DNA of 64,000 nt from Hoeflea sp. YIM 152468 (GCF_029210485.1 NZ_JARGET010000029.1:248001-312000); one strand, 5' to 3'; shown: positions 1 to 9,220, counted from the first letter of the stretch. The notes: generated from the sequence alone by a model not told the origin. Translations and numbers: made by a program.

Positions 1-1111
1 CCGCATATCCTGCAAGACCGCGCTCCTGCGCGCGCTTGATTTCCGTATCCCAATAGGCGCCCTTGACCAGCCGCACCATCATCCGGCGATCATGTTTGCG
101 GCACAGGCCGGCAATGTGCTCGATCACCTGCGGTGCCCGCTTCTGATAGGCCTGAATGGCCAGTCCGAAACCATCCCATCCGGCAAGGGACGGATCGGCG
201 AATGTCTGGTCGATCACATCGAGTGACAGTTCCAGCCGATCCACCTCTTCGGCATCGATGGTGAAATTGAGATCATGAGACTTCGCCATCTGCGCCAGCT
301 TGATCACGTCAGGAACCAGCTCTTCAAGCACTTGCGCGCGGTGCGTGGCGAGGTAGCGCGGATGAAGCGCCGAGAGTTTCACCGAGATTCCCGGACGGTC
401 GGGCAGCTTGCGGCCGGCCGACACCTTGTTGGCGGACTTGCCGATGGCGGCAATGGCGTCGGCATAGGATTTGAAGTAGCGTTTGGCGTCGGCCCGGGTG
501 CGTGCGCCCTCCCCCAGCATGTCGTAGGAATGGCGGAAGCCCCGCGCTTCATTCTTGGCCGCCCGCCCCAGCGCATCCTCGATGGTTTCGCCGAGCACGA
601 AATGATGCCCGAGAAACCGCATCGCCTGGCGTGTTGCGGTCCGCACTGTCGGCATGCCCATGCGCTTGACCAGCCCGCGCATCACGCCTTCAGGCGTTTC
701 GCCGGGCTTGATCACCCGCGCCGACATCGCCAGCGCCCAGGCCGAGGCCGACACGAACCAGGTGTCGCCCTGTGCCTCATGGTCGCTCCAGCCGCCTTCC
801 TTGAGCTTGTCCTCGATCAACCGGTCCTGGGTCAGCGCATCGGGAACCCGCAGCAATGCCTCCGCCAGAACCATCAACGCCAACCCCTCACGGGTCGACA
901 GGCCATATTCGCGCAAGAAATCCTCGACCCCGCCCATCTGGCCCGAGTCGGAACGGATCGCCTTGATCAATTTCGTCGCACGTGCATCAATCGCCCTGTT
1001 CTGGGTCGGGCTGAAATCGAGCTTTGCGCTGAACTCCCCAATCAGGCGGTCGTCGTCTGGCGCGTGTGCGGCGTGAAAGGCGGTGAACACTTGCTTGGTT
1101 GCAGTTGACAT
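1..1111 (-). CDS. putA: Bifunctional proline dehydrogenase / P5C dehydrogenase PutA, N-terminal part (runs off the window)
   Basis: PutA oxidises proline to glutamate through an FAD-dependent proline dehydrogenase and an NAD-dependent P5C dehydrogenase. About 370 N-terminal residues are visible, reading leftward from an ATG at 1109-1111. Hallmarks of the proline dehydrogenase barrel are visible: ISVKLSALHPRY, FTIDAEEVDRLELSL and the FAD-site segment LVKGAYWDTEIKRAQ at the window edge. The preceding helical region (about residues 60-200) is the usual arm domain of long PutA proteins. The gene is divergent from an Lrp-type regulator at 1225, the classical alphaproteobacterial putA/putR arrangement, which implies induction by proline. 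Whether the C-terminal dehydrogenase is present cannot be seen. Confidence 0.95.
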   Translation of the reverse strand, partial: MSTATKQVFTAFHAAHAPDDDRLIGEFSAKLDFSPTQNRAIDARATKLIKAIRSDSGQMGGVEDFLREYGLSTREGLALMVLAEALLRVPDALTQDRLIEDKLKEGGWSDHEAQGDTWFVSASAWALAMSARVIKPGETPEGVMRGLVKRMGMPTVRTATRQAMRFLGHHFVLGETIEDALGRAAKNEARGFRHSYDMLGEGARTRADAKRYFKSYADAIAAIGKSANKVSAGRKLPDRPGISVKLSALHPRYLATHRAQVLEELVPDVIKLAQMAKSHDLNFTIDAEEVDRLELSLDVIDQTFADPSLAGWDGFGLAIQAYQKRAPQVIEHIAGLCRKHDRRMMVRLVKGAYWDTEIKRAQERGLAGYA

Positions 1112-1158
1112 TAACATCTCCCGTGAATGCCACATTCATATCTTGTATTTTTTGGAAA

Positions 1159-1179
1159 ATCTCACCATATATTGGAGAT
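1159..1179. promoter_or_regulatory. Candidate PutR (Lrp-type) operator in the putA-putR intergenic region
   Basis: The short AT-rich divergent region (1112-1224) holds an inverted repeat ATCTC-N11-GAGAT. Lrp/AsnC proteins usually bind loosely palindromic AT-rich sites between divergent genes, so this is the most likely operator. The assignment comes from position and symmetry only. Confidence 0.3.
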
Positions 1180-1224
1180 CAGATAGCGTAAAAAACTGGA
1201 TTATGTGCAAATTTAGGGGAATTG

Positions 1225-1686
1225 ATGAAGGAAATCGACCGCATAGACCGCAAGATCTTGCGCGCCATACAGGACAATGGGCGGCTGACCAATCTTGAGC
1301 TGGCCGACACAATCAGCCTGTCGCCGACCGCGACGGCCGAACGCCTCAAGCGCCTGGGCCGGGACGGCTACATACAGGGCTATATGGCCAAGCTCTCTCC
1401 CGAGAAGCTTCATCGCGGCATGCTGGTTTTCGTCGAGGTAAAACTCGACCGCACGACACCGGATGTATTTGAAGCATTTTCAGAAGCCGTTCGCAGGTCC
1501 GATGATGTGATGGAGTGCCACATGGTGGCCGGCGGCTTTGATTATCTCGTCAAGGCGCGGGTCGAAGGCATGGAATCCTACCGGGCGTTTCTCTCGGATG
1601 TCATCCTGTCTCTTCCGGGCGTTCGCGAGACACATACCTATCCTGTCATGGAAGAAGTCAAGAACACGGATAAATTGCCGGTCTAG
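1225..1686 (+). CDS. putR: Lrp/AsnC family regulator, probable proline-responsive activator PutR
   Basis: This is a 153-residue Lrp/AsnC protein. The N-terminal winged helix-turn-helix is IDRKILRAIQDNGRLTN followed by LADTISLSPTATAERLKRL. The C-terminal RAM/AsnC ligand-binding fold ends in the typical pattern around VMECHMVAGGFDYLVK. I chose the ATG at 1225 over the TTG at 1222 because AGGGGA at 1215-1220 lies four bases before it. Divergence from putA identifies it as the probable PutR; in related bacteria this protein activates putA with proline and represses itself. Confidence 0.9.
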   Translation: MKEIDRIDRKILRAIQDNGRLTNLELADTISLSPTATAERLKRLGRDGYIQGYMAKLSPEKLHRGMLVFVEVKLDRTTPDVFEAFSEAVRRSDDVMECHMVAGGFDYLVKARVEGMESYRAFLSDVILSLPGVRETHTYPVMEEVKNTDKLPV

Positions 1687-1816
1687 ATCAGCGCCGCCGG
1701 ACTTTTTTCAGACGGTTGCATTTTCCGCGATTGATTTCTGCTATGGTTCCCGGATCCTGATACCGTTTGGCCTGACAGTATAAATTTTCAGGTTCAAATT
1801 GAACGGTGGTTAGCAA

Positions 1817-2536
1817 TTGATCAAACGTCACGAAGCCCTTCTTGCCAGTCTAGGCACGATCGACAGTGAAATCGCGCTGGCCGGGTTTCTGCGCGATCTT
1901 GCGGGTTTCTTCGACTTCAAAGCCTTCCTGGTTGTCGATATTCCCGCGGTTGCCGACACCCAATTGCAGCCACGCATCGTGCTGTCAGACCTGCCGGCCG
2001 GTTTCATGGAAACCTATGACGCCATTGGCCTGGTGAAGAGTTCACCGGCATTCGACTCGCTTCGCCGCTCCACCATTCCGGTGTCCTGGACACCTGACAC
2101 CATCAACATCGGAAGGCCGTCGCCTGAAGCCGACCTTGCCCTTGAGCTCTTCGCCCGCCATTCCTTGACCATCGGCGTTTACTTTCCCGTCCACAGCGCA
2201 GCCGGTGAACGCGCGGCAGTGGGGTTCCTTGGCGACCGCCCCAACCTTGACCATACGGAGATGGGAGAGCTCGGAATATATGTCATGCACGTCTACGACA
2301 AATACTCCGGCCTCAAGGGCAACACCACCCAAACCAGCGGGAACAGCCTCACCCCCCGCGAACTCGAGGTCTTGCACTGGGTAGCCAACGGCAAGACCTC
2401 GGCCGAAATCGGGGCCATAGTCTCGCTGTCTGACCACACTGTTAACGCCTATTTGAACAGCGCCATGCGCAAGCTTGATTGCGTGAACCGAACCCAGCTG
2501 GTCGCCAAGGCGTTCCGGTTGCATATCATCTGCTGA
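1817..2536 (+). CDS. LuxR-type regulator with autoinducer-binding-like domain (LuxR solo)
   Basis: The 239-residue protein has an N-terminal autoinducer-binding-like domain (about 1-160) and a C-terminal GerE/LuxR helix-turn-helix (LTPRELEVLHWVANGKTSAE, then SDHTVNAYLNSAMRKLD). No luxI-type synthase lies in the window, so it is a solo regulator. The start is a TTG at 1817 with a weak upstream GGTGG. The next in-frame ATG is about 63 codons in and would delete much of the ligand domain. The gene stands alone between putR and the convergent five-gene operon; its ligand and targets are unknown. Confidence 0.85.
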   Translation: MIKRHEALLASLGTIDSEIALAGFLRDLAGFFDFKAFLVVDIPAVADTQLQPRIVLSDLPAGFMETYDAIGLVKSSPAFDSLRRSTIPVSWTPDTINIGRPSPEADLALELFARHSLTIGVYFPVHSAAGERAAVGFLGDRPNLDHTEMGELGIYVMHVYDKYSGLKGNTTQTSGNSLTPRELEVLHWVANGKTSAEIGAIVSLSDHTVNAYLNSAMRKLDCVNRTQLVAKAFRLHIIC

Positions 2537-2647
2537 AATCGCGCGCCGCGCGAGCGCCGAAAACACCGGCTTTCCCGACAGCGCGCGCCGGCCACACCCG
2601 CCTGATTGGCGCAGCCGGCACAGACAATCCTTTCCGGCGCGACGACG

Positions 2648-3769
2648 TCACCGATCCAGGATAGCGCGGATCTCCACCAGATTTGAGCGGAACCTGAGCA
2701 CGTAGAAGCCCATGGTGGCCAAATGCGTCGGCATGATCCAGCCGCTCTCATTGCCGTTGGAAATCACCATCGGCTGTATCTTCAGCGCCGCCGACAATTG
2801 CATGTCCATATCGTCCCAAAGCTGGCTCAGATTGCGTTGTGCAACCACGTCGCGGAAATCCTCCCGTGTGGCCTTGAGAATTCCGTAATAGCCGTAGAGC
2901 TGACCATAGGAAAACCAGAACCTGTCGTCAGCCCGGGTGTCAAACCAGCCGGAATTGTAGTGCTCCGAGCGATCCCGAAGAATGGCGGACGTCGATCCGA
3001 CATCCGATGCGATGCGGTCGATAAACTGGACAAGATTGTCCGTGCGCGCATCATAGACGGCGTCGCACCCGGCCAGACGCGTGTTGAACGCCTGCAGATC
3101 GTCGATGGCCGAGCGATAAAACGATGGCGTCGGTGTTTTCGGCCCGAACGGGCTTACGCCAAGATACCAGGTGTATTCGTCAAACTGCATGGCGCCGCGC
3201 GCATCCTGCAGGTCGCCATCGACCTGACTGGTGCCGCGCACCCGGCCAAGCGTATCGACAAACTCGACCGTGGTCCGGCGGATCGCCTGGTTCACACCGC
3301 GTTGAAACGCCGCCTTGTTGTCAAAAAACGGCGTATGATCCCAATCAACGCCGAACAACCCGACCTTGTAGAGGATCATCGAGGAAATCCAGGCATTCTG
3401 GTTGACGTTGAAATCGATCAGATCCGAGGTCACCGACACCATCGCCGATGGCGCGCAGGTGTCATCGGCGAGCTTGGCTCCCGGAGTCGCTGCAAACATT
3501 TCGCGCTTGCCCGGATATTCCGGATCGAACCCTGACCAGGCCTGGGTCTGCCAGAAAAAATAGCCGTAGAGCCCGAGAAAAATCAGAACGATGCCGCCGA
3601 CGATGGCCTTGAGGATGAAGCCGCGGCGCCGATACCAGCCCGCGACGGTGACGAACGGCCAAAGCACGACCGCCATCACCATGCCGACGCCCCTGCCGAT
3701 GGCATTGAAGATGCGCTCGAAAAAAGCAATCACCGGGTCAAGCATCGTCTTGGTATCCTTCCAGTCCAT
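2648..3769 (-). CDS. DUF2333 family membrane-anchored protein, last gene of the five-gene operon
   Basis: The 373-residue protein resembles the DUF2333 family, whose function is not established. The N-terminus has a hydrophobic stretch at about 26-45 and a clear membrane segment at about 53-73 (ILKAIVGGIVLIFLGLYGYF) preceded by basic YRRR. The remaining 300 residues are therefore predicted to be periplasmic. It starts inside the previous gene (32-base overlap), so the two are translationally coupled. An alternative ATG at 3745 would reduce the overlap to 8 bases. It is the only clear membrane protein of the operon and so its likely membrane anchor. Confidence 0.85.
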   Translation of the reverse strand: MDWKDTKTMLDPVIAFFERIFNAIGRGVGMVMAVVLWPFVTVAGWYRRRGFILKAIVGGIVLIFLGLYGYFFWQTQAWSGFDPEYPGKREMFAATPGAKLADDTCAPSAMVSVTSDLIDFNVNQNAWISSMILYKVGLFGVDWDHTPFFDNKAAFQRGVNQAIRRTTVEFVDTLGRVRGTSQVDGDLQDARGAMQFDEYTWYLGVSPFGPKTPTPSFYRSAIDDLQAFNTRLAGCDAVYDARTDNLVQFIDRIASDVGSTSAILRDRSEHYNSGWFDTRADDRFWFSYGQLYGYYGILKATREDFRDVVAQRNLSQLWDDMDMQLSAALKIQPMVISNGNESGWIMPTHLATMGFYVLRFRSNLVEIRAILDR

Positions 3770-5039
3770 ACAATCGCGACCTCAGCGCCGCCTTGTTATT
3801 GAGATAGGTGGTCCCGAGTACATCCACAACATGAGCCCGGTAGCTTTCGGAATAGTCTTCATAGGCTGTATAGAAGCCCTGCTTGTCAAAGACAAAGCGG
3901 CTCAGAAAATCGAATGGCGCCAGCCGCGCCAGCAGCCGGTTGATGAGCCATTGGTCCGGATGGTCGGGAACCGCCCGGCACAGCAGCAACCGCCGGTCGG
4001 CCCGGATCTCGCTCATCTTGATTTGACCGGTGGAGGCCACTTCCCGCATGGCTTCCTGCAGGAACGGATACACACCTTCCTCGGCAATCAGCGCCGCATT
4101 GCGGTGCATCCAGGTTTGCAGCCACACCCTGTCGGTCCCGGCAAGGTCGACGGCAGGATCAACCCGGCGAATGAGATCGTCCACCGCCATTTCGGCGCGA
4201 TGGGCGAAGAACCCGGACGGCTCCACCCACGACGCCCGCGGCAATTGCAGCCGTCCCGATTTCGACAGATAGTCAAAAATCCGGGTTCTGTCAGCGATGT
4301 CGATATAGCTGACTTCCCACGGACGCGACCGTTTGAACCCCGGCGCATGACTGTCACAGATCACCGTGGTGGTGCGCTCGTCGCGGAAAATGAACACCCC
4401 GCCGAAATGATTGGCCCAATAGGACTTTTGCGAAAACACCAGCTTGTCCGGCACCAGAGCATTTTGTCTGATGTCGCCGGTCTCGCGCGACAGCTCGACC
4501 ATGCGGTTGAGCAGATCATCGTCACGCCAGCCGTTTTTCGAGGTCTGGAGCCGATCAATCAGGGCGCGCAGTTCGGCCGCTTTTCCGAGCATGTTTTCCG
4601 CCGACATCACCCGGAAACGGACCTCGTCGATCGACAGCAGATCCTCGACGCCGGTGACCACCTCGATCGGGTCTTCGATCTCGCCAAACAGCGCGTCCTT
4701 GATCGTCACTGCATGCACCGCGCGGCGATTTCCGTCGAAGAATTCGTGCATCAGTCCGGCGGTGTTGGAAAACTGGGTGTGGACCACCGGCAGGTTTTCC
4801 TGTTCCGGCGTCAGGATGACAAAGCGGCGATTGACGCCATTGGGGTCGAGATACTGGATATCACCAAGATCTTCGGCAATTTCAGGCGAGAACCCGGTCA
4901 TGTCGATACGAAATGCGGCGCGCGCGGTTTGCGGCAGCCCGAAAGCCTTCAGCGCCTTGTTGTAGCGCGCGATGAGGTGCGGCTGATCAATCGCAAGCAG
5001 CCGGCCGAAAATCAGCTCATTGTCGACAAGTCGCTTCAT
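3738..5039 (-). CDS. DUF6638-like protein of unknown function, fourth gene of the five-gene operon
   Basis: The 433-residue protein has no signal peptide, membrane segment or recognisable catalytic motif. It resembles the alphaproteobacterial family labelled DUF6638, by overall sequence character rather than a diagnostic motif. Its ATG overlaps the stop codon of the AAA+ ATPase gene by four bases (ATGA), and its own end overlaps the DUF2333 gene by 32 bases. Such coupling usually goes with subunits of one complex, which is the main clue to its role. Confidence 0.75.
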   Translation of the reverse strand: MKRLVDNELIFGRLLAIDQPHLIARYNKALKAFGLPQTARAAFRIDMTGFSPEIAEDLGDIQYLDPNGVNRRFVILTPEQENLPVVHTQFSNTAGLMHEFFDGNRRAVHAVTIKDALFGEIEDPIEVVTGVEDLLSIDEVRFRVMSAENMLGKAAELRALIDRLQTSKNGWRDDDLLNRMVELSRETGDIRQNALVPDKLVFSQKSYWANHFGGVFIFRDERTTTVICDSHAPGFKRSRPWEVSYIDIADRTRIFDYLSKSGRLQLPRASWVEPSGFFAHRAEMAVDDLIRRVDPAVDLAGTDRVWLQTWMHRNAALIAEEGVYPFLQEAMREVASTGQIKMSEIRADRRLLLCRAVPDHPDQWLINRLLARLAPFDFLSRFVFDKQGFYTAYEDYSESYRAHVVDVLGTTYLNNKAALRSRLYGLEGYQDDA

Positions 5040-6952
5040 GGCTGCCAGCGCCCGTCCCGCTTCAGGGTCTCGATGTCGCGGATGGCCCGCTCGCGTTGCC
5101 GTTCACGCCGGATGATGTCGTCCACAGCGGATGCATCCGAGCGGTCGGTGTAGCGGAATTCGGAATCGGCGTAACGGTTGATTTCCTGCAGCACCATTTC
5201 AATCGTGAACGGTTTGCGCAGCTCCGAGATCATCGCGATCTTGTCGTCATAGGGCTTGTGCATGAACGCTTCGGGGGTCTCGAACCACGCGTCGGGAAGG
5301 TCGATATCCATGGCCCGCATCTTGATGGCGTCGGTGATGTTCTTGATCGCCCGGCCGGTAAAGCGCGGCTCGGCCAGCTTGATCCGGTGCAGATAGGCGC
5401 CGATGTCCGCAATGGTTTTAACCTTGCCGTGCTCTTTCTCGAACCGCTCCCAGACCGAAAGCAACCCCTCTTCCTGCGGCCGGTCATGCCCGTCATAGGA
5501 TCGCGCCACCGCCTGCTTGATTTCCTGGCTGGCAAACAGATCATGCTGCCCCAGCGGGATCGAATGGTTCTTGCCCGCCAGCAACGCAAAGATATCGATG
5601 TAATCATCCAGCGATTGCGGCCCATCGACCAGCCAGCGGGCACCGGCGCGTTGCCTCAGCGCATCGTCGACATTTTCGGGATAGTTGGAAAACATGCCGA
5701 AGCTGCAATTGCCGCGCACCACCGTGGAGGCGCCGGCGAAACTCTCCATCAGCACGGCGGTAACTTCCTGCTGTCCGGCCGATGCCCGGTCATCCGAGCG
5801 CTTGGCGGCAACCTGATCGATGTCGTCAATGGTGCCGAAACCGATGGCCCGCGGGTTGAGCACATTGTCGACGAAGGCTTTGCAGTTCTGGCCCGATTTG
5901 CCCTGATAGGACGAAATCTGGTCGACGCCGAAATTCTCGTAGTGGAACGGGTAGCCCGCAATCTCGCAATACTCATTGATCAGGCCCGCCAGCATCTGGA
6001 TCAGGATGGTCTTGCCGGTTCCCGGCGCACCGTCGCCGATGAAGGTGAACAGGAAGCCGCCGAGTTCGACAAACGGATTGAGCTGCCGGTCGAAATCATA
6101 GGCCATCACCATGCGCGACAACCGCATCGCCTGGTGCTTGGCCAGATGGTTGCCGATGATCTCGCCCGGCTTCTTGAAGCTCATCACCAGCGGCTTGCGG
6201 CGCTGCCCCGGCGCCACATCGAAACCATCGAGGGTGAAATTGTCGCTCTCGAGCCGCAGATGTGACTGGGCAAAGGCGCTCAGCGCGTCAAACCGGCCGC
6301 GCCGGCTGATCAGCCCTTCGATCGCCTCGCGCGCCAGGGCCCGCGCCCGGGAAATCATCGCGATCTCGTCCGGCGCTCCGGCAATCGCCTGATCAAGCGC
6401 TGCGATGATCGACTTGAGCGCATCCTGCGGCGTATCAAACTGAAAATCCGGCTCCTTGGTGTCGTTGGCCGGTTCACTTTCGCCATCAACCGTCTGCAGG
6501 ATATAGGCCGCAAGCGTGAACGCCGCCACATAGGCCGAAGCCGAAAGCAGGCGCTTGAACCGTTCGGCCTCCACGCCCTGCAACGGAGCGCCGGCATTGC
6601 GGGATTGCAGGCTTTCCAGATCTGTCTGCCGGGCAAACATTTCCGCCACCGCGAGCGCCACCGAAATTCCGCGGCGGGTGCGAAACAACAGCGTGTGCTG
6701 CGGGATCGACAGCATCGGGTCATTGGCGCGGACAGCCTGGATGGTCTGGCCCAGCTCAACCTCACGCGTCTGGCGCATGCCCCGGGTTGAGACCGTGGAA
6801 ACAAACCGCCGGTTGGTGCCGGCCAGCGGCGTCGTGGAACCGCCTTCCTGCGCCACCATCACCACAACGCGGCTCACCATCGACTGCGCCACCGCCTGAT
6901 GCCGGGCGATGTCTTCCTCGGAAATCGTCGTCAATCCCGTCGACTGGCTCAT
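5036..6952 (-). CDS. AAA+ ATPase, motor candidate of the five-gene operon
   Basis: This is a 638-residue soluble protein with one C-terminal AAA+ module. The Walker A motif GDGAPGTGKT is at 306-315 and a Walker B-like GFGTIDDID at 371-379. A sensor-1 / arginine-finger-like stretch around SNYPENVDDALRQR lies at 422-435. The N-terminal 250 residues match nothing I recognise. The open frame extends upstream to 7141, but I chose the ATG at 6952: it lies four bases after the upstream stop and starts a credible N-terminus (MSQSTGLTTISEED). The module probably remodels or moves a partner encoded alongside. Confidence 0.9.
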   Translation of the reverse strand: MSQSTGLTTISEEDIARHQAVAQSMVSRVVVMVAQEGGSTTPLAGTNRRFVSTVSTRGMRQTREVELGQTIQAVRANDPMLSIPQHTLLFRTRRGISVALAVAEMFARQTDLESLQSRNAGAPLQGVEAERFKRLLSASAYVAAFTLAAYILQTVDGESEPANDTKEPDFQFDTPQDALKSIIAALDQAIAGAPDEIAMISRARALAREAIEGLISRRGRFDALSAFAQSHLRLESDNFTLDGFDVAPGQRRKPLVMSFKKPGEIIGNHLAKHQAMRLSRMVMAYDFDRQLNPFVELGGFLFTFIGDGAPGTGKTILIQMLAGLINEYCEIAGYPFHYENFGVDQISSYQGKSGQNCKAFVDNVLNPRAIGFGTIDDIDQVAAKRSDDRASAGQQEVTAVLMESFAGASTVVRGNCSFGMFSNYPENVDDALRQRAGARWLVDGPQSLDDYIDIFALLAGKNHSIPLGQHDLFASQEIKQAVARSYDGHDRPQEEGLLSVWERFEKEHGKVKTIADIGAYLHRIKLAEPRFTGRAIKNITDAIKMRAMDIDLPDAWFETPEAFMHKPYDDKIAMISELRKPFTIEMVLQEINRYADSEFRYTDRSDASAVDDIIRRERQRERAIRDIETLKRDGRWQP

Positions 6953-6956
6953 GCGC

Positions 6957-8102
6957 TTAGACCTCGCTGATGACTTGATTGCCCGACACCACATGCACCG
7001 TAAAGCCCGAGAAGATGCTCTCGGCCTCGCCGGATGCATAAAGCGCCTGATAGGCGTCGTGCGGCACCAGCGCGTGCTTCTGATAGGCGCTGACGCCCTG
7101 TCGTGCCGCTTCCAGATCGTCGGTTTCGATATGATACACATCCCGCGCCGGCACCGAATTCCACAGCCCCCGCCTGGCCGGGCTTTCCGCCTTGGAAAAG
7201 ACTTCCTGCAGGGTCCAGGTCAGAAGCCAGGCGTTCTCGTCCTTGCGGACCTTCGACAGGATGGTCGAGATCCGGTCACTGTTGTCGGTCACGCCGGACG
7301 AGTAGAACGGGCCGAGCACGAAACGCCGCAATTGCTTGGGGTGCAGATGTTCGAAATCAGCATCCATGTTCTGGGCAATTGTGGCGGGCGACAGCGAATA
7401 GGCGCCGTTCTTTTCCGCGAACACATCAAAGCCGCGGGCGAATTCGGGGTTGAGCAGGCCGCCGACCGGCAGCGGGATTTCCAGATCCGGCTTGAGCTTG
7501 CGATCTGGTCCCACCAGCATCTTGGCAATGGCTTCGCTCGAATCCTCGATCGTTGCCATATAGACCATGGGCAGCGTCTGGCTGCCGTCAAAAACACCCC
7601 AGTGAACCACATAGAATGGCCGGCCGTTCTTCGGATTGACGGAAACGCGGATCGTTTCGGGCAGAATGAAGGGGGCAAACACCGCGTCCTTGCCAATGTC
7701 TTCCAGATAGAGCCGCTCGGCAATTTGCGCCTGCAACGCGCTGGGAAACTGCTTGTGGCGCAGGATGAAGTCGGCCATCTCCGCCTTCAGCGTCTCGACA
7801 TCGGCGATCGCCGCCAACCGCTCGTCCGCACTCGCCCGGTCATTTTCCAGCGTCAGCACATTCTGAAACATCGGAAAGCCGCTGTCCGCCCGGCTGATCC
7901 TGAACCGGTCGAGAAAGCCGACGCGGTTTTCCCAGGCCGAAAACGTTGCTTCCAGCCGGTCGACATAGGGAATGATCACCTGTCCGATCAGGCCATGGGC
8001 GTAGAGCGGTGAATTGGCGTCGGCCAGGTAGACACGCAAGCCTTTCAAGGCCGCATGCATCGACCTGAAATAGGCTCCGGCCGCGCCGGTGTCAGCGCGC
8101 AT
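6957..8102 (-). CDS. Conserved hypothetical protein, second gene of the five-gene operon
   Basis: The 381-residue protein has no recognisable domain, signal peptide or membrane helix. The first 150 residues look mostly helical and charged; the middle contains beta-like segments (RPFYVVHWGVFDG, LPMVYMATIED). The ATG at 8102 is preceded by a strong GGGGGGA ribosome-binding site. Its stop lies four bases before the AAA+ start, so the two proteins are likely made together. I do not assign a function. Confidence 0.8.
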   Translation of the reverse strand: MRADTGAAGAYFRSMHAALKGLRVYLADANSPLYAHGLIGQVIIPYVDRLEATFSAWENRVGFLDRFRISRADSGFPMFQNVLTLENDRASADERLAAIADVETLKAEMADFILRHKQFPSALQAQIAERLYLEDIGKDAVFAPFILPETIRVSVNPKNGRPFYVVHWGVFDGSQTLPMVYMATIEDSSEAIAKMLVGPDRKLKPDLEIPLPVGGLLNPEFARGFDVFAEKNGAYSLSPATIAQNMDADFEHLHPKQLRRFVLGPFYSSGVTDNSDRISTILSKVRKDENAWLLTWTLQEVFSKAESPARRGLWNSVPARDVYHIETDDLEAARQGVSAYQKHALVPHDAYQALYASGEAESIFSGFTVHVVSGNQVISEV

Positions 8103-8131
8103 GACAATCCCCCCGCGTCACCATGCCGGGC

Positions 8132-9220
8132 TCAGGGTTGCACGTAGTTGGCGGAATTGTGCTTCTCCAGCACCTCGGAGAAGCGCCGGGCGAAGGCATC
8201 GTCGGCCAGTTGCTTGCGGCGCTGGATGTCCTTGGTCGACAACATGTTCTTCTCGTGCATTTCCAGAAGGTCGCCGATATGGGTCTGCGCTGCGGCGCCA
8301 ATGCCGGCCATGGTTTCTTCTGCCGCGGTATCGACGCGGCTGCCAAGCGTGTTGATCTTGTGGGCGACATCCTGCTGCGCCGCGGTTTTCAGCGAGTCTT
8401 CAAGCGCCTTGTAAAGAACGATGCGCTGTTCGGTATCGATGGTCAGCTTGTTGATCAGCGTGTTCTGTGCCGCGATCTGATTGTTGAGCGAATCCACAAA
8501 TGTCTGGAACATCGAGGTGTAGCGCTCGAGCGTCTGGCTCTCGGCCAGCAGCTCCTGTTCTTTGGCCTGCCGTTCATTGTATTCGGTGGCAAGCTTGGAG
8601 CGGTCGCTCTCAAGGTCGGTGCGGGTTTTCTGGTCGGTGGACGCCGCAATTTGATTTTCGATGTCCATCAGCTGCGGATTGAGCTCGACGATCCGCTGTT
8701 GCGTGGCCTCGAGATTGGCCATCGTCACCTTGCGGCGCTCGATGACCTTGATCAGGCTGGCCTCGGAAGTCTTGTAGCGGCTGTCGAGAATGTCCTTCTG
8801 GTCTTTCAGGATGCTGGTGATGGTGTCGGATTTCTTCAGCAGTTCCTGAAGGTTGCCCGACAACGACATGTTGCGGACGCGATCGCTGCGCATGCGCTGC
8901 GCCCGCCCCTTGGAAAAAATCGCCACGAAGCTTTCCATACCGGAAAACCCCTTCATGCTTTCGAATTCGGCTCCGAAAACATTGGTCGCATCTTCCAGCC
9001 CGATGATCAGATCGGCGATGTTGGTTTCCATCATCCGCTGCTGGCGCAGCACATCCTGGATCCGGGCATTTTCGATGTCGAATTGCGGATCGCCAAGTTC
9101 CGCGTCGGCTTCTGACAGCTTCTCGAGCACACTCCCGGAAGCCTCGATCTTGGTTCGCATTTCCTCGACAACGGATCGGGTTTTTTCGATTTCCGCGTCC
9201 AAACTCTTGATATTCGCCAT
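8132..9220 (-). CDS. Long coiled-coil protein, first gene of the five-gene operon
   Basis: The 362-residue protein is almost entirely charged helix with heptad-like spacing (for example AEIEKTRSVVEEMRTKIEAS and LESDRSKLATEYNERQAKEQ). Its C-terminal third (LTIDTEQRIVLYKALEDSLK) is faintly reminiscent of TelA-type proteins, but I do not claim homology. I chose the ATG at 9220 because GGGGAAG sits six bases before it; an upstream ATG at 9235 lacks a site. No signal peptide is seen. Rod or scaffold proteins of this kind often pair with AAA+ motors. Confidence 0.85.
   Translation of the reverse strand: MANIKSLDAEIEKTRSVVEEMRTKIEASGSVLEKLSEADAELGDPQFDIENARIQDVLRQQRMMETNIADLIIGLEDATNVFGAEFESMKGFSGMESFVAIFSKGRAQRMRSDRVRNMSLSGNLQELLKKSDTITSILKDQKDILDSRYKTSEASLIKVIERRKVTMANLEATQQRIVELNPQLMDIENQIAASTDQKTRTDLESDRSKLATEYNERQAKEQELLAESQTLERYTSMFQTFVDSLNNQIAAQNTLINKLTIDTEQRIVLYKALEDSLKTAAQQDVAHKINTLGSRVDTAAEETMAGIGAAAQTHIGDLLEMHEKNMLSTKDIQRRKQLADDAFARRFSEVLEKHNSANYVQP

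Noticed and set aside
3591-5153. Open frame of 520 codons on the plus strand
   Set aside because: Antisense to the DUF6638-like and DUF2333 genes, which have good starts and coupled overlaps.
6953-7141. Upstream extension of the AAA+ ATPase frame
   Set aside because: It overlaps the end of the previous operon gene, lacks a ribosome site and adds unconserved-looking arginine-rich sequence.
2648-9220. Interpretation of the five-gene operon as an antiphage defence system
   Set aside because: An AAA+ ATPase with unknown partners can suggest defence, but no nuclease, toxin, cyclase or protease effector is seen. The codon and GC character looks like the neighbouring housekeeping genes.
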